Positions 50,928 through 60,360 of a stretch of 64,000 nucleotides of DNA are shown piece after piece. The stretch is from CAYWXK01 sp964462515. GTDB taxonomy: Bacteria; Planctomycetota; Phycisphaerae; Sedimentisphaerales; Anaerobacaceae. Position numbers and translations under genes: made by a program. A model generated the notes under the pieces. The model was given only the letters and a program-made list of their open reading frames with translations. It made no database searches and had not been told where the DNA came from. Where the stretch lies: contig CAYWXK010000011.1 of the NCBI GenBank assembly GCA_964462515.1, positions 30,602-94,601 on the forward strand, in the 5' to 3' direction. The stretch's first letter is position 1. Every line of letters begins with the position of its first letter.

Positions 50928-52166
50928 TTAGTGGCATTCCGGGGCGGCGCAGGAGAGCCAGTTTTCGGCGAAGATAGTGAGGTCGTAATAGTTGACCTGT
51001 TTATCGCCGCCCGGCGGGGCGATGTCGGCTGAAAGGACGCCGGTTTGCAGCCATTGATTTGCAATAATGGCAAAGTCGTAGGAATCAACGTAACAATCAC
51101 TATTGAGGTCGGCTGGTGGATAAGGGTGGGCGGCATCGCCGCAGGTAACGGCGTAGCTGAATATGTCTTTTGGGCTGTATATGCCCGGGATTTTGGGGTC
51201 ATTAGTCTGACGTTCCATCCAGGTGAGGGTAACATCGAGGTCATTAATATCGACTATCACGTAACCGAAGCGAGTTGTGTGATAGACGGGCGTGATGGTT
51301 CTGCCGCTATTATTGCCGGGGTAGGGGTTGTCCTTATTCCAGGTATGCTCTGAAGCGCCGGCACTTCCGATGACGTATTGATAGAGGTCGTTATTGGGGT
51401 CGCCGTCGTCATCGGCTCTGGCGCGGTCATAGAAGTGCTCGTGGCCGCAGAAATACGTTCTGGCACCGGCATCTTCGAGGCTTGTCCAGAACAAATCGCG
51501 GTCAGAGGGGTGGTCGCCAAGACTGTCCCAGAGCATTTTGAAGGCGGTAAAATGGCCGAAGGCAAAGACGTGTGGCAAGGTATTAGTCGCCAATTGTGCA
51601 TCTATCCAGGTTTGATTCACATAGTCTATCGAGCGCGTGGCGGTCCGAAGCTCATCGAGGGCAAGGATTAGGGCGTTTTTGTGAGCGACGTAATAGGTTA
51701 AGTTCAGCTCAGTTAGAGGGCCGTTTTTAGGTACGCTATAGTCAAGTCCGCCTGAAGCGGTCTCGTCTTTGAAGACGTTATTCCAGGCGGTGATGCAGGA
51801 TGGGTAGCTGCTGGCGTCGTGGTTGCCCCGAACGATATAGATCGGGATGCTGGCCTGATAGACCGGCAGCATCGTTTTACGCCAGGTAAGGAACTGTTTT
51901 TCCTGTTCTGCCTGGTCAGAGGCGCCGATAGCGAGGTCGCCGGCAAAGAGGAAAAAATCGACGTTGGATTTGAGGATTTCGGCGACGATTTCACTCAAGA
52001 TAGCAACGTTGACGCCATTGTTGTCGCTGGCGTTTTCGCTGCGGCAGTCGGCGGTAACAATAAATCTCCACGGCGGTTCGGCAAAAGCCACCGAAGATAA
52101 CATCACTAAAAAAATAAATACTAAAGAAAGCCTTATGGTCAATCTCCTCTGAATCGACGGTTCCAT
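50928..52166 (-). CDS. Exported metallophosphoesterase with dockerin-like C-terminus
   Basis: Calcineurin-type phosphoesterase secreted by a signal peptide (hydrophobic run RLSLVFIFLVMLSSVAFA). Metal-site motifs are VTADCR, FFLFAGDLAIG, IYIVRGNHDASS, FAFGHFTAFK and TYFCGHEHFYDR. The last 60 residues are two calcium-binding dockerin-like repeats, DLNSDCYVDSYDFAIIANQWL and KQVNYYDLTIFAENWL, common on Phycisphaerae exported proteins. The substrate is unknown; phosphatases of this class act on nucleotides or phospho-sugars. The first residues before the signal look long, and the true start may be downstream. Confidence 0.82.
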   Translation of the reverse strand: MEPSIQRRLTIRLSLVFIFLVMLSSVAFAEPPWRFIVTADCRSENASDNNGVNVAILSEIVAEILKSNVDFFLFAGDLAIGASDQAEQEKQFLTWRKTMLPVYQASIPIYIVRGNHDASSYPSCITAWNNVFKDETASGGLDYSVPKNGPLTELNLTYYVAHKNALILALDELRTATRSIDYVNQTWIDAQLATNTLPHVFAFGHFTAFKMLWDSLGDHPSDRDLFWTSLEDAGARTYFCGHEHFYDRARADDDGDPNNDLYQYVIGSAGASEHTWNKDNPYPGNNSGRTITPVYHTTRFGYVIVDINDLDVTLTWMERQTNDPKIPGIYSPKDIFSYAVTCGDAAHPYPPADLNSDCYVDSYDFAIIANQWLQTGVLSADIAPPGGDKQVNYYDLTIFAENWLSCAAPECH

Positions 52167-52387
52167 AAATTGCTTGAGACTATTTTACATTATCAGGCTG
52201 CTTTTATCAAGCTGGGCCTTAATTTCCCTGCAGCAAATTTAAGCACCGGGACCATCAGACCCGCGGCCAAAATCTCGGCTGATTCGCGGCTACTAAAGTT
52301 ACATCGGCCGGAGAAAAGGGCAAAATTAGCCCATTTTTGGCCTGTGCCGCCCGCAGAGGGCCATTGTGTCGGCTCCGGCAAATGTCA

Positions 52388-53371
52388 TTATGAAGAGTTT
52401 GTTTGCGGCGGAATAACTTTGAGACGAAGGAGAATAAGAAGGGTCTCTTCTTTGTGTCTTCGGAAAATTCTTGCTATGAGGGAACGCCTTTGCGGCAGTA
52501 ACATTGTCGTTTGGACGAGCAGTGTCTCGCCACGGGCCGTTTCGATGTTCGAAATCTCGAAACCGGACTGCCTGTCTTTGCCTGCATCAAGAAGGAACCC
52601 GAAGGTCAAACCTATGCGCCCGTCATCGTCGAGAACGGTGGGCACCAGCGATACCGCAAGTCCTTCTTCGGTGCTGCCGGTATAAAGGATGCCTTCGGTG
52701 CCATCTACCAGCTCGAGCTGGGGAGCTGCGATGATATGTAGTTCGGGCGACGACTTCGCAAACTGCAGGAAGGCTTCGGTTTTGTCAGGGCCGAGATTTG
52801 CCCAGAAGGCAGGCCTTTCGGACGATGAGTTGGGGTCAGCTTTACCCTGGTTGAATTGAATGGTTTGGTTTTTAAGAAAGCTCTGGAGTTTCTTCTTCGA
52901 TTTGGTACCTGCTGTGCATATCTGGATGTTTGCCGAGACCATTGGTTTGTTCAGGAGCTCTTCATCGGTTTTGCTTACTTCGTTTTGGTCCGCAGGTGTG
53001 GCCGGCAGCGGTTTGCCGGCATACTTTCCCTCTTTTAATTCGCTGACTATTTCTTTTAGACGGGCTAGGCCGGTTTTCGCTGTGCCTGTTATTTTGCCTA
53101 AGACAACCATTTTGCCAAAGACAACGCGGTCTGTGTCGAGCCGGGCAATGCCAATGAAAACAGCGACAACCAGCACGGCTGCGACCAGCCGCTTAGGTGT
53201 CCTTCGAATGATAAGTCTCCAGATGTTCAAACGCGACTGTTTGCGCTGGGGGGGCTGTGCAAGGGCAGCGAGGAGTTTTTGTTCGAGTTTGTCGCGGTGC
53301 CGATGGTCAGGAGCATCGTCGAACTTAAGTTGGCGAACGAAGGTTTCAAATTGTCTTTCATTCTCAATCAT
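52388..53371 (-). CDS. Anti-sigma-like membrane protein with secretin-like C-terminus
   Basis: 327 residues, starting eight bases inside the end of the sigma gene (overlap ATGATTGA), so the two are translated together. A cytoplasmic N-terminal helix bundle (about 1-55) precedes one membrane segment (KRLVAAVLVVAVFIGIA, about 58-75). The outer part has a Pro/Glu/Lys linker, then AAPQLELVDGTEGILYTGS, VSLVPTVLDDDGRIGLTFGFLLD and RGETLLVQTTMLLPQ, a beta pattern resembling the secretin domain of GspD/PilQ proteins. No zinc-binding HxxxCxxC is seen. It probably restrains the ECF sigma factor in response to an envelope signal. The secretin likeness is inference. Confidence 0.65.
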   Translation of the reverse strand: MIENERQFETFVRQLKFDDAPDHRHRDKLEQKLLAALAQPPQRKQSRLNIWRLIIRRTPKRLVAAVLVVAVFIGIARLDTDRVVFGKMVVLGKITGTAKTGLARLKEIVSELKEGKYAGKPLPATPADQNEVSKTDEELLNKPMVSANIQICTAGTKSKKKLQSFLKNQTIQFNQGKADPNSSSERPAFWANLGPDKTEAFLQFAKSSPELHIIAAPQLELVDGTEGILYTGSTEEGLAVSLVPTVLDDDGRIGLTFGFLLDAGKDRQSGFEISNIETARGETLLVQTTMLLPQRRSLIARIFRRHKEETLLILLRLKVIPPQTNSS

Positions 53372-53990
53372 TTTCAGCGCCTCCCGACAGCCTGGTAATC
53401 CCGGCAGCGGTCAATTTCTTTCTTATCTTTGCTAGGGCCCGTGCCAGCCGGCTGCGGGCAGTGCCGGGACTGCAGCCAAGCACGTCTGCGATTTCGGTTA
53501 ACCTGAGATTTTCAAAGAAACGCAATGTGATGACAGTCTGGTATTTTGGTTTCAGGGCGAAGATGGCTTTTTTCAAGAGAGCCAGTTCTTCTGCTGAGCT
53601 TTCAGGGTCGTTTGTGTCGGCGTTTGTCTGCTCACCGAAACGTTTGAGCAGACCATTTCGACCGGCTTGCTTTCGCAGGTGATTGTTGACCTCATTGGTT
53701 GCGACTCTATAAAGCCAGTTACGAAACTGCGGCTGGCCATTATCATTGAAGCGTCCAAAGTTTTGCACAACCTTCAAGAATACCTGGGACGTAATGTCCT
53801 CGGCTGTGTTCCTGTCAAAGAGCCGGTGAGCACAATAGCGGAATACCTGCTCGTAGTGCTTGCGATATAGCTGGACAAACGCTACAGGGTCGTAACGCGC
53901 CTCGGAAATTATCTGACTTTTGTTGGCCACGCCGCTGTTGTCCCTTATGCCAATTGTTTTCTGTGACGGCGATATACCGGATATCATCAT
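53364..53990 (-). CDS. ECF-type RNA polymerase sigma factor
   Basis: 208 residues with region 2 (FVQLYRKHYEQVFRYCAHRLFDRNTAEDITSQVFLKV, WLYRVATNEVNNHLR) and region 4 (LKPKYQTVITLRFFENLRLTEIADVLGCSPGTARSRLARALAKIRKKL). No region 3, so it belongs to the extracytoplasmic-function class. The anti-sigma-like gene overlaps its stop. The first 20 residues are atypical; a GTG about 20 codons in is an alternative start. Confidence 0.88.
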   Translation of the reverse strand: MMISGISPSQKTIGIRDNSGVANKSQIISEARYDPVAFVQLYRKHYEQVFRYCAHRLFDRNTAEDITSQVFLKVVQNFGRFNDNGQPQFRNWLYRVATNEVNNHLRKQAGRNGLLKRFGEQTNADTNDPESSAEELALLKKAIFALKPKYQTVITLRFFENLRLTEIADVLGCSPGTARSRLARALAKIRKKLTAAGITRLSGGAEND

Positions 53991-54059
53991 AATTATAAAT
54001 GCGCAGCGTCAAAAAACGTGGCAAAAAGAATAACCGTCCTAAAGATTGTGGGAAAATTT

Positions 54060-54204
54060 TTGGGGTCGTCTTTCTCGATGAGGGCTGGGTAACATTCGTA
54101 AGCTGGAGATAGGCTCTGGCCCCGACCAGACGGGCAACCCCGATTTGCACAGGGTCCAAAAGGCCGTCTGGGGCAAACTCGGCTGCACCCCGAGCCCTTA
54201 CTGC
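54060..54204 (+). pseudogene. Internal-deleted remnant of a prepilin/H-x9-DG gene
   Basis: Two blocks match the gene at 47282-48103: 54062-54110 matches GTCGTCTTTCTCGATGAAGG onward (about 47780), and 54105-54200 matches the 3' end including GTCCAAAAGGCCGTCTGGGG (about 48054). About 230 bases between them are missing and the frame is broken. It has no start. It may reflect an earlier duplication between these loci. Confidence 0.8.
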
Positions 54205-54290
54205 GTTTTCTGAAAATGAAGTTTATCCCGATGTCTTCTATTGGGATTTATCGTTATCGTCTATCTGGGTTTAGCCGTTGTCGGCACGCC

Positions 54291-54326
54291 TGTCCTGAGC
54301 GAAGTCGAAGGAGCGAAGGGATAGCA
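54291..54326. repeat. CCTGAGCGAAGTCGAAGG-type repeat unit
   Basis: CCTGTCCTGAGCGAAGTCGAAGGAGCGAAGGGATAG-like unit, the best-preserved copy of the family seen at 7361-7410. The surrounding region 54205-54503 holds no gene. Confidence 0.6.
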
Positions 54327-54416
54327 ATTCATCAAATCAGGTGTAACAGAGCAGTAGGTTACGAAGGCGGAAGGCGAATTCAGTCAAATAGATATGATGA
54401 AGCCTTCTTAGGTGAG

Positions 54417-54448
54417 ATTCTGGGTCCCTGCTTGTCGGAACCCAGAAT
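54417..54448. repeat. ATTCTGGGT / AACCCAGAAT inverted repeat
   Basis: Perfect arms of nine bases enclosing a CCCTGCTTGTCGG centre, followed by GACA. It lies 56 bases beyond the stop of the RRM gene (minus strand). No strong T run is present, so a dispersed palindrome is more likely than a terminator. Confidence 0.5.
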
Positions 54449-54503
54449 GACATTTATCGTTTATTATGCAACAAAGCAGTAGATATTCCAACGTCATCGG
54501 TTA

Positions 54504-54872
54504 TCAGAATCGTCGCCTGTCGCGGCCGCGGTCACCATAGCCCCCACCCCCACCCCCGCCCCGCCCGTCTCGTCTGCCACGACCGCCGCCAAAGCCTCGG
54601 CGTTTGCCACTGCCGCCGCCATGCCGCTCTACCTTCGGCCTTGCCTCGTTGACAATGATGGATCGTCCCATTAAATCTGTTCCGTTCATCTTGTCTATTG
54701 CCGCCTGTGCTTCTGTTCGAGAGGGCATCGCCACAAATCCAAAGCCTCTTGATTCGCCGCTGAATTTATCCCTGATGAGGCTGACCGATTCGACCTGTCC
54801 CAAAGCTTCAAATGCCTGCTTCAACTGGTCTTCAGTCGTCTCCATTGCCAGATTTCCCACATAGATATTCAT
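54504..54872 (-). CDS. RRM-type RNA-binding protein with Gly/Arg-rich tail
   Basis: One RNA-recognition motif (residues 1-80): RNP2 is IYVGNL at the start and RNP1 is SRGFGFVAMP. The tail is rich in Gly and Arg (RRDGRGGGGGGGYGDRG), as in cold-induced bacterial glycine-rich RNA-binding proteins. I use the ATG at 54872 (MNIYVGNL), preceded by an AGGAA, rather than the one at 54890. It is 356 bases downstream of a cold-shock gene on the same strand, so both may respond to cold. Function is likely RNA chaperoning. Confidence 0.87.
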   Translation of the reverse strand: MNIYVGNLAMETTEDQLKQAFEALGQVESVSLIRDKFSGESRGFGFVAMPSRTEAQAAIDKMNGTDLMGRSIIVNEARPKVERHGGGSGKRRGFGGGRGRRDGRGGGGGGGYGDRGRDRRRF

Positions 54873-55166
54873 CTCAAATTCCTTTTCCAAAACTAAACCA
54901 TTTTTACCTATTTGACCGCTGCACCTTAATCGACATACCTACTCTCTATAGAATCCCGCATTCTGCTTCGACAGGCCGGAAATGTATAACCGCATGGACA
55001 ATCCTGCCGACCGTTACCTGGCGAACATTGAACCGTTCGACCTGTTTGACGTCTCTCGACCCTGCGATAGACGGGATGGACCGCAAAATCGCTGATGACA
55101 GGTCTGGCCGCCATCACCATCTGAACTTGGAATTTCACTACCGACTTTTTTATCAGCTCTTTGGTG
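54873..55166. other. Intergenic region between cspA-like and RRM genes
   Basis: No credible gene. As the region directly upstream of an RRM gene on the minus strand it may be a regulatory leader, but I see no defined motif. Confidence 0.35.
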
Positions 55167-55198
55167 AAAAAAATGTCCCGTCTTCTCTGACGGGACAT
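55167..55198 (-). terminator. Factor-independent terminator of the cold-shock gene
   Basis: Perfect ten-base stem ATGTCCCGTC / GACGGGACAT with a six-base loop, followed on the minus strand by a run of six or more T. It lies 29 bases past the cold-shock stop codon. Confidence 0.9.
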
Positions 55199-55227
55199 TT
55201 GATTTTCACACCCTTGCGGTCTGCAAC

Positions 55228-55422
55228 TCAGCACGGACGCACATTAGTTGCTTCCGGGCCTTTGCGACCCTGAGCCGGCTCATATTCTACCGGCTGGCCT
55301 TCCGTAAGCGGCCCCGACACGACATTCGTTCGATGAACAAATAAATCCTTGCCGCCGTCATCAGGCGTGATAAAACCGAATCCTTTTCTTTCATTAAACC
55401 ACTTCACTTTACCTTTTTCCAC
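55228..55422 (-). CDS. Cold-shock domain protein
   Basis: 64 residues, an OB-fold single-stranded nucleic-acid binder. The motifs are GKVKWFNERKGFGFI (RNP1) and DLFVHRT (RNP2). It starts with GTG at 55422, preceded by AAGGAGAA. The strong terminator at 55167-55198 makes it a single-gene transcript. The roughly 230-base upstream region could carry a cold-responsive leader, as in relatives. Confidence 0.95.
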   Translation of the reverse strand: MEKGKVKWFNERKGFGFITPDDGGKDLFVHRTNVVSGPLTEGQPVEYEPAQGRKGPEATNVRPC

Positions 55423-55650
55423 GATGTTCTCCTTAGGCCCGCAGGCCTGTAATCATTATTCCCTCGGCTTTTTATTAGGAGTAAACTTTGAGGGAAGAAA
55501 GCATACACCTTAACAATAGCTTTTTGATACTACCAGACCGCCTCCTCCCTGTCAACAAAATAGTAAAATAATTTTGGGGCGGGGATGAAGTTGCGGTTGC
55601 GCAAGCACAGTAAGACGGTGGAACGGTTGGACGGTTTAACGATGAAATGG

Positions 55651-56346
55651 TTAGACGGTCCAGTCTTTAGCGCCCTTGATAAACCTGTATTGGATGATTA
55701 TTCCTATCACCATTGGGGTTAGCAGCATCAGGGGAAGGAACCATTTATCATTAAAGAACCATCCTTGTAGTTTTTCTGCTGCCCCCAGATATTGGTAGAG
55801 GATGGCGAGGGCGCCTGCCACCATTAAGCAGCTGCCGCCCATGCTTGTGAAGAGCATAACAGCGATTTTGAAGACGATAAAGGAAATCATTGCGCCTGCG
55901 ACCAGGCCGACAAGGACACCTGCCAGGATGTATTTTTCGGGCAGGCCCAAAGCGAACCAGGCGCCGCCTGTTAGGAGTCCGCCCGCTGCAGCGCCGAGGA
56001 AAGTGACGCCCCATCGCGTCAGGGGTACGGAGACAATAGCCAGGAGAGTTGCGGTTATAAGACTAAGCCAGATTACATTGCCGCCAACAAGCTCTTTATT
56101 TGCCCATACGCCGAGAAGTAAACCCAGGACGCCAAAGGATATCGTTACGAGTATCTTAAAGACCCTCCAGCCATAGAAGAGCCAAACTGTCCCGAAGGAT
56201 ATAAAGGTCAGGGCTTCGACCGGGCCGAGCGAAGTAACATACGTCCAGATGTGTTGCCTGCTGTTCTCAAGCAGGCTAATTTTTTCTCCGGCTGTTCCCG
56301 AACTTGTGGATTCAACTGCTTGTGCGAGGATAGTGAGCAAATCCAT
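55651..56346 (-). CDS. Multi-pass membrane protein, DUF4203/TMEM198-like
   Basis: 231 residues with seven or eight membrane segments in the glycine-rich pattern of DUF4203/TMEM198 proteins: WRVFKILVTISFGVLGLLLGVW, GVTFLGAAAGGLLTGGAWFALG and GVLVGLVAGAMISFIVFKIAVML. The function of these proteins is not established. A GGAG site precedes the ATG. The neighbour at 56436 is of the same type, so the two may form a pair. Confidence 0.65.
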   Translation of the reverse strand: MDLLTILAQAVESTSSGTAGEKISLLENSRQHIWTYVTSLGPVEALTFISFGTVWLFYGWRVFKILVTISFGVLGLLLGVWANKELVGGNVIWLSLITATLLAIVSVPLTRWGVTFLGAAAGGLLTGGAWFALGLPEKYILAGVLVGLVAGAMISFIVFKIAVMLFTSMGGSCLMVAGALAILYQYLGAAEKLQGWFFNDKWFLPLMLLTPMVIGIIIQYRFIKGAKDWTV

Positions 56347-56435
56347 TATTTTTCTCCAGTGATTTATTATATTTTTTGGAATAAGTAACCATCGGTTATT
56401 GTAAATTTTTTACGAGCCAAAAGCGAATTTTTCTT

Positions 56436-57245
56436 TTATATAGTCCGCCAGGGTTGTTCTGTGCCTTCCTGTTGCCGGCCATTTTCGCCCGGTTTTTTTC
56501 TTTTCTTTTTTTTGGTAGCGCGCCAGTAAAGCAGGAGCTGGATGAGTGTGCCGAATACGGTCATTGCGACAAAGACGGCGCCATAAAATTTTCCTTTACG
56601 AAAAATTGCGCTGATGGGGACACTGCCTTTATATAACAGCAGGCAGACCATTCCTGTAAAAACAAGCATTGTGCCTGAAATTGCGCAGCTAAAGGCCGAT
56701 GCAAAACGCCAGGAATAAAATCCTATGACAAAGAAAATTGCTGTCAGGGCAGCTAATATCGCCCAGCGATAAATTGTAAGCCGCGAGCGGACGTATTTTA
56801 GCTCATTGTTAAAATTTATCATATAGGCTTTAGTTACTTCGCTGGTTTCATAGGTAGTTAAGGAAGTAGAGCGAGTGGTGGTGCTCGTGCTTGCTTCGCT
56901 TAGCAGTCGTGGATTTCCGAGGTAAGGCCAGGCCAGGATGGCAAAAGCCACCAGTGTGCCTAATGCTGCTGCCAATATTATGGTAAATGGTCTGTCAAAT
57001 ATTATTGCAGCGGCGGCGAGGACGGCTGCCATAAAGAGAGCCGATGGTGCGTTTCGGCCGACAATAAAAAGTCCACAGATAATGCCGGCGATAGCGCCTG
57101 TGAGGCCGGCCAGAAGTCTTGTGAAGCCGAGGCCGCCAAGCCAGATGAAAAGTCCGGCGAGAACGGCTGCTATTCCAGGCACGATTAAAAGTATGGGGCT
57201 GAACCGTTCTGCTGCCTTTTGGAAATTTAGTAAAAGCTCAAACAT
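56436..57245 (-). CDS. Multi-pass membrane protein, related to the neighbour
   Basis: 269 residues with paired glycine-rich membrane segments (GIAAVLAGLFIWLGGLGFTRLLAGLTGAIAG, AAIIFDRPFTIILAAALGTLVAFAILAW), a serine/threonine-rich loop (LLSEASTSTTTRSTSLTTYE) and three further segments in the C-terminal half, ending in a basic tail (RATKKKKRKKPGENGR). Likely the partner of the product at 55651-56346. Function unknown. Confidence 0.65.
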   Translation of the reverse strand: MFELLLNFQKAAERFSPILLIVPGIAAVLAGLFIWLGGLGFTRLLAGLTGAIAGIICGLFIVGRNAPSALFMAAVLAAAAIIFDRPFTIILAAALGTLVAFAILAWPYLGNPRLLSEASTSTTTRSTSLTTYETSEVTKAYMINFNNELKYVRSRLTIYRWAILAALTAIFFVIGFYSWRFASAFSCAISGTMLVFTGMVCLLLYKGSVPISAIFRKGKFYGAVFVAMTVFGTLIQLLLYWRATKKKKRKKPGENGRQQEGTEQPWRTI

Positions 57246-57428
57246 AGTTTTTAAGATAGCAAAACTGAGGAAAATTCCTCAATTTCGCTTTTTGATATTC
57301 ATAAGAGCGAACTACGGGCGACAAACTTATTATCGGCCTATAAGAGTAATTTCCGTTAAGCAGGTTGGATATTCGAGTACAGATGTGAGGGAAAAAGGAC
57401 AATTTTTTATAGCGAGGGTCTATTTTAG

Positions 57429-57512
57429 TGCGGATGAGAGGGGTCGAACCTCCACGGGCTAATGCCCACAAGCTCCTGAGGCTTGCGCGTCTGCCAATTC
57501 CGCCACATCCGC
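57429..57512 (-). tRNA. tRNA-Leu (CAG)
   Basis: 84 nucleotides on the minus strand with the long variable arm of class II tRNAs. Acceptor GCGGATG pairs with CATCCGC, the anticodon loop is CTCAGGA (anticodon CAG) on stem CAAGC/GCTTG, and a T arm with GGTTCGACC follows. Discriminator A, CCA not encoded. Confidence 0.94.
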
Positions 57513-58177
57513 GAGATTAGCTGATACTATTTGTATTATTACGTTTTCGGTTACTAAATTGTGCCTGCTGCGGCAAAATAGATTAACATTTTTTAGTTTT
57601 TGATTCAAGGATTTTACCTGAATAAATAAGACTGCAAAGCGATTTTACATGAGGGCTTCAGCCTATATGGGTTGTTTTTACTGAATCGACCGGTAATCCG
57701 ATAACAGACCACAACAGTTGTTTCTATAACGAGCTGTCCTATAAGAATTGCTCGTTTAAAGTTAAAACTTTCGATAATTATTTTCTCTAATTTATCAATT
57801 CAAGTTGAGCGTTATTATAGCCGATTTTTGCTTTAGTTGCTTACGGATAAGGACTTACGATCGCAAAAAAAGAGTGTTTAGAACAAATTTTGGAAGGACT
57901 TTCGATTCGCCAAAAGGCTGATATTAATGGAATTTGGGGGATGTGTTGCCTTTCACAAGCCATATAGAGCGAGGTGGTCGTGAGATAGTAAAGAATAAAT
58001 CGAAAATTAGGATAAATTTTTCTCTTGTCTTATGTGTGTTTTGGTGTATAATTTAAGCAGTAGAAAATTATGTATAAGCTGTATTATGAGGAGGGTGGGC
58101 TTCCTGCCCGGCCTCAAGCTTTTACCCTTTTAAGCGCAAGATCGCAACATCTCGTTGCATAGTTATAGGCTATTTGT
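57513..58177. other. Long AT-rich intergenic region, no gene seen
   Basis: About 665 bases. I find no credible reading frame, RNA gene or clear repeat. It lies upstream of the secretion operon and probably includes its promoter, but no pair of consensus boxes is convincing. Confidence 0.45.
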
Positions 58178-60001
58178 ATGGAGAGTAATATTCTGGTTGA
58201 CCGCAATATCCAAAGTGAAGGAGAAGGAACGGAATCCGGACAACCTCTTTCTAACAATTCCAAGGCGCAGACCAACCTTTTATTTGGTGAGCTGCTTGTC
58301 GCTAAGGGGCTGCTGAGTCCTGAGGAATTGGTGGAGGTGCTCAACGAGCAGCGTGAGCGAGGCGGCCGGCTGGGCGAGGTGCTGCTTCGGCTGAAGCTAT
58401 TAAATGATGAGGCTGTTACATACGCGCTGGCCGAGCATTTGTCAATAGAGTATTTCCGCTTTGATGACATTACCAGACTCGATATGAATATTGCAAGGAT
58501 GCTGCCTGAGAGTATTGCGAAGCGATTTTGCCTTGCGGCAGTTCGAGAGGATGACGGCAAGATTGTTATTGTAATGGCCGACCCGCTCAATGTTATCGCG
58601 ATAGACACGGTGACATTGAAGCTGAAGCGCCAAATTAGGCCTGCGATTAGTTCGCCTAAGGAGATTCGCCGGGCGATTGAGTTGATTTATCACGGCAGCG
58701 ATGTAGAGGAGCAGCAACTGCGAGATTTGATTGAGATTGAGGTTGGTAAAGATGAAGAGGTAAAAGCGGAGGAAGATTCGGTTCTCGAAGATACACTGGA
58801 CTCCGACGTCACTGGCGAGGAAGGAGCGACCAAGGCCCCGGTAATTAGGTTTGTGGATTTGCTATTAAGCCAGGCTGTAAAATCCAGGGCAAGTGATATT
58901 CATATTGAGCCGCAGGAAAATTCTGTGGTGGTTCGGATGCGGATAGACGGCGTGCTTCGTAATATGGTTCCGCCTGCCAGGAAGATGCATCCTGCAATAG
59001 TTGCGAGGGTAAAGATTCTCTCGCAGATGGATATAGCGGAGCGCAGGCTGCCGCAGGATGGCCGTTTCAAGGTAAGGGTTTCCGGCAGAGACATAGATGT
59101 TCGCGTATCGGCGATACCGACGATATATGGTGAAAAGGTCGTGATGCGAATACTCGATGCGTCGGCAGTGGACCACAATCTGGACAGGCTCGGGTTTGAG
59201 TCGGAGCTGCTGCAAGAATTCAAAGATAAGCTGTCCCTGCCGCACGGCATCGTAATTGTTACCGGACCTACGGGGAGCGGCAAGAGCACGACATTATATT
59301 CGGCGTTAAATTATTTAAGAGACCCTTCTAAGAATATTACGACGGTCGAGGACCCCGTTGAGTATCGACTTTCGGGCATCAACCAGATTCAAGTTAAACC
59401 GGATATTGACCTTGACTTTGGCAAATGTCTGCGGGCGATTTTACGGCAGGACCCGGACATAATTTTAATAGGCGAGATTCGCGATAAGGAAACGGTAGAA
59501 ATTGCCATAAAGGCATCTCTAACGGGACATCTGGTTTTGAGCACCTTCCACACCAACGATGCACCCAGCGCGATAAGCAGATTAACTTATATGGGGATTG
59601 AAAGGTATCTGTTGGCATCGACTCTGAATCTGATTGTTGCGCAGAGGCTGGTGCGCAGGATTTGTAAGCGGTGCAAGGAGCCTGTGAAGTTGAACGAGGA
59701 GGCGCTTAAGCGCCTCAATATCATTCAGGAGCAGAAGCTGGATGCCGTGTTTTATCAGGGTCGCGGATGTGCGGCGTGCGGAGGAACCGGTTATCTGGGG
59801 AGATTACCGATATTTGAATTTCTGCCTGTTGATAACCAGATAGGGGAAATGATAATAGCCGGCGCCAGCGAGGCGCAGGTAAGAGCTGCGGTGCGGGCTA
59901 AAGGCTATGGGGGATTGCTCGAAAGCGGTGTAAAGAAGATATTAGAGGGTTTAACAACCGTTGAAGAGGTCATCGACGTAACATTTGCGGAAAAAGGGTA
60001 A
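58178..60001 (+). CDS. gspE: Type II secretion/type IV pilus assembly ATPase (GspE/PilB)
   Basis: Cytoplasmic hexameric ATPase that drives pseudopilus assembly. The N-terminal MshEN/T2SSE-N domain (about 35-190) begins FGELLVAKGLLSPEELVEVL. The core has Walker A GPTGSGKSTT (Lys369), Asp box TTVEDPVEYRLSGINQIQV, Walker B DPDIILIGEIRDKET and His box GHLVLSTFHTNDAPSAI. A four-cysteine zinc motif follows (RRICKRCKEP ... GRGCAACGGTGY). 607 residues. It heads the operon with gspF and three pseudopilins. Confidence 0.95.
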   Translation: MESNILVDRNIQSEGEGTESGQPLSNNSKAQTNLLFGELLVAKGLLSPEELVEVLNEQRERGGRLGEVLLRLKLLNDEAVTYALAEHLSIEYFRFDDITRLDMNIARMLPESIAKRFCLAAVREDDGKIVIVMADPLNVIAIDTVTLKLKRQIRPAISSPKEIRRAIELIYHGSDVEEQQLRDLIEIEVGKDEEVKAEEDSVLEDTLDSDVTGEEGATKAPVIRFVDLLLSQAVKSRASDIHIEPQENSVVVRMRIDGVLRNMVPPARKMHPAIVARVKILSQMDIAERRLPQDGRFKVRVSGRDIDVRVSAIPTIYGEKVVMRILDASAVDHNLDRLGFESELLQEFKDKLSLPHGIVIVTGPTGSGKSTTLYSALNYLRDPSKNITTVEDPVEYRLSGINQIQVKPDIDLDFGKCLRAILRQDPDIILIGEIRDKETVEIAIKASLTGHLVLSTFHTNDAPSAISRLTYMGIERYLLASTLNLIVAQRLVRRICKRCKEPVKLNEEALKRLNIIQEQKLDAVFYQGRGCAACGGTGYLGRLPIFEFLPVDNQIGEMIIAGASEAQVRAAVRAKGYGGLLESGVKKILEGLTTVEEVIDVTFAEKG

Positions 60002-60360
60002 TTATAACGTGCAGCGTTTAGCGTATAGGGTTCAGGGAATATCGAACCTTGAATGTTGAATGACCAATTAGCCAATTAACCAATAACTAACTCAACGGTT
60101 TTTATCTGCCAGAATTGCGGCGGATTTAGTTTTTCGCTTTACGTTTTTCGCTTTCTATGAACTCAAACCTCCACTTTTGCGGCTTCAGGGGCATTTTTTT
60201 GTAAACCTGTGGGATTTTGAAGCCGATGACGTCCAAAACTAAAGGCGGACAAGATGCAGCGCGTTTTTTATTATAAGGCTCGATTTGTCAGCAGTTTTAC
60301 ACTTTTATCCGCCAGAAGCGGATAAAGATTTGCGTTTTTAATTTGCTTTAAGGTCCGGTA
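60002..60360. other. Intergenic region with dispersed repeats
   Basis: 360 bases between the ATPase and platform genes, with no gene. It contains two family B-type palindromes: ATCTGCC..GGCGGAT at about 60106-60127 and TTTATCCGC-CAGAA-GCGGATAAA at 60304-60326. The gap is unusually long for a secretion operon, so the repeats may have expanded it. Confidence 0.5.

Noticed and set aside
54926..55234. Minus-strand frame of 102 codons between the RRM and cold-shock genes
   Set aside because: It spans the strong terminator and the cold-shock stop and has no protein-like composition.
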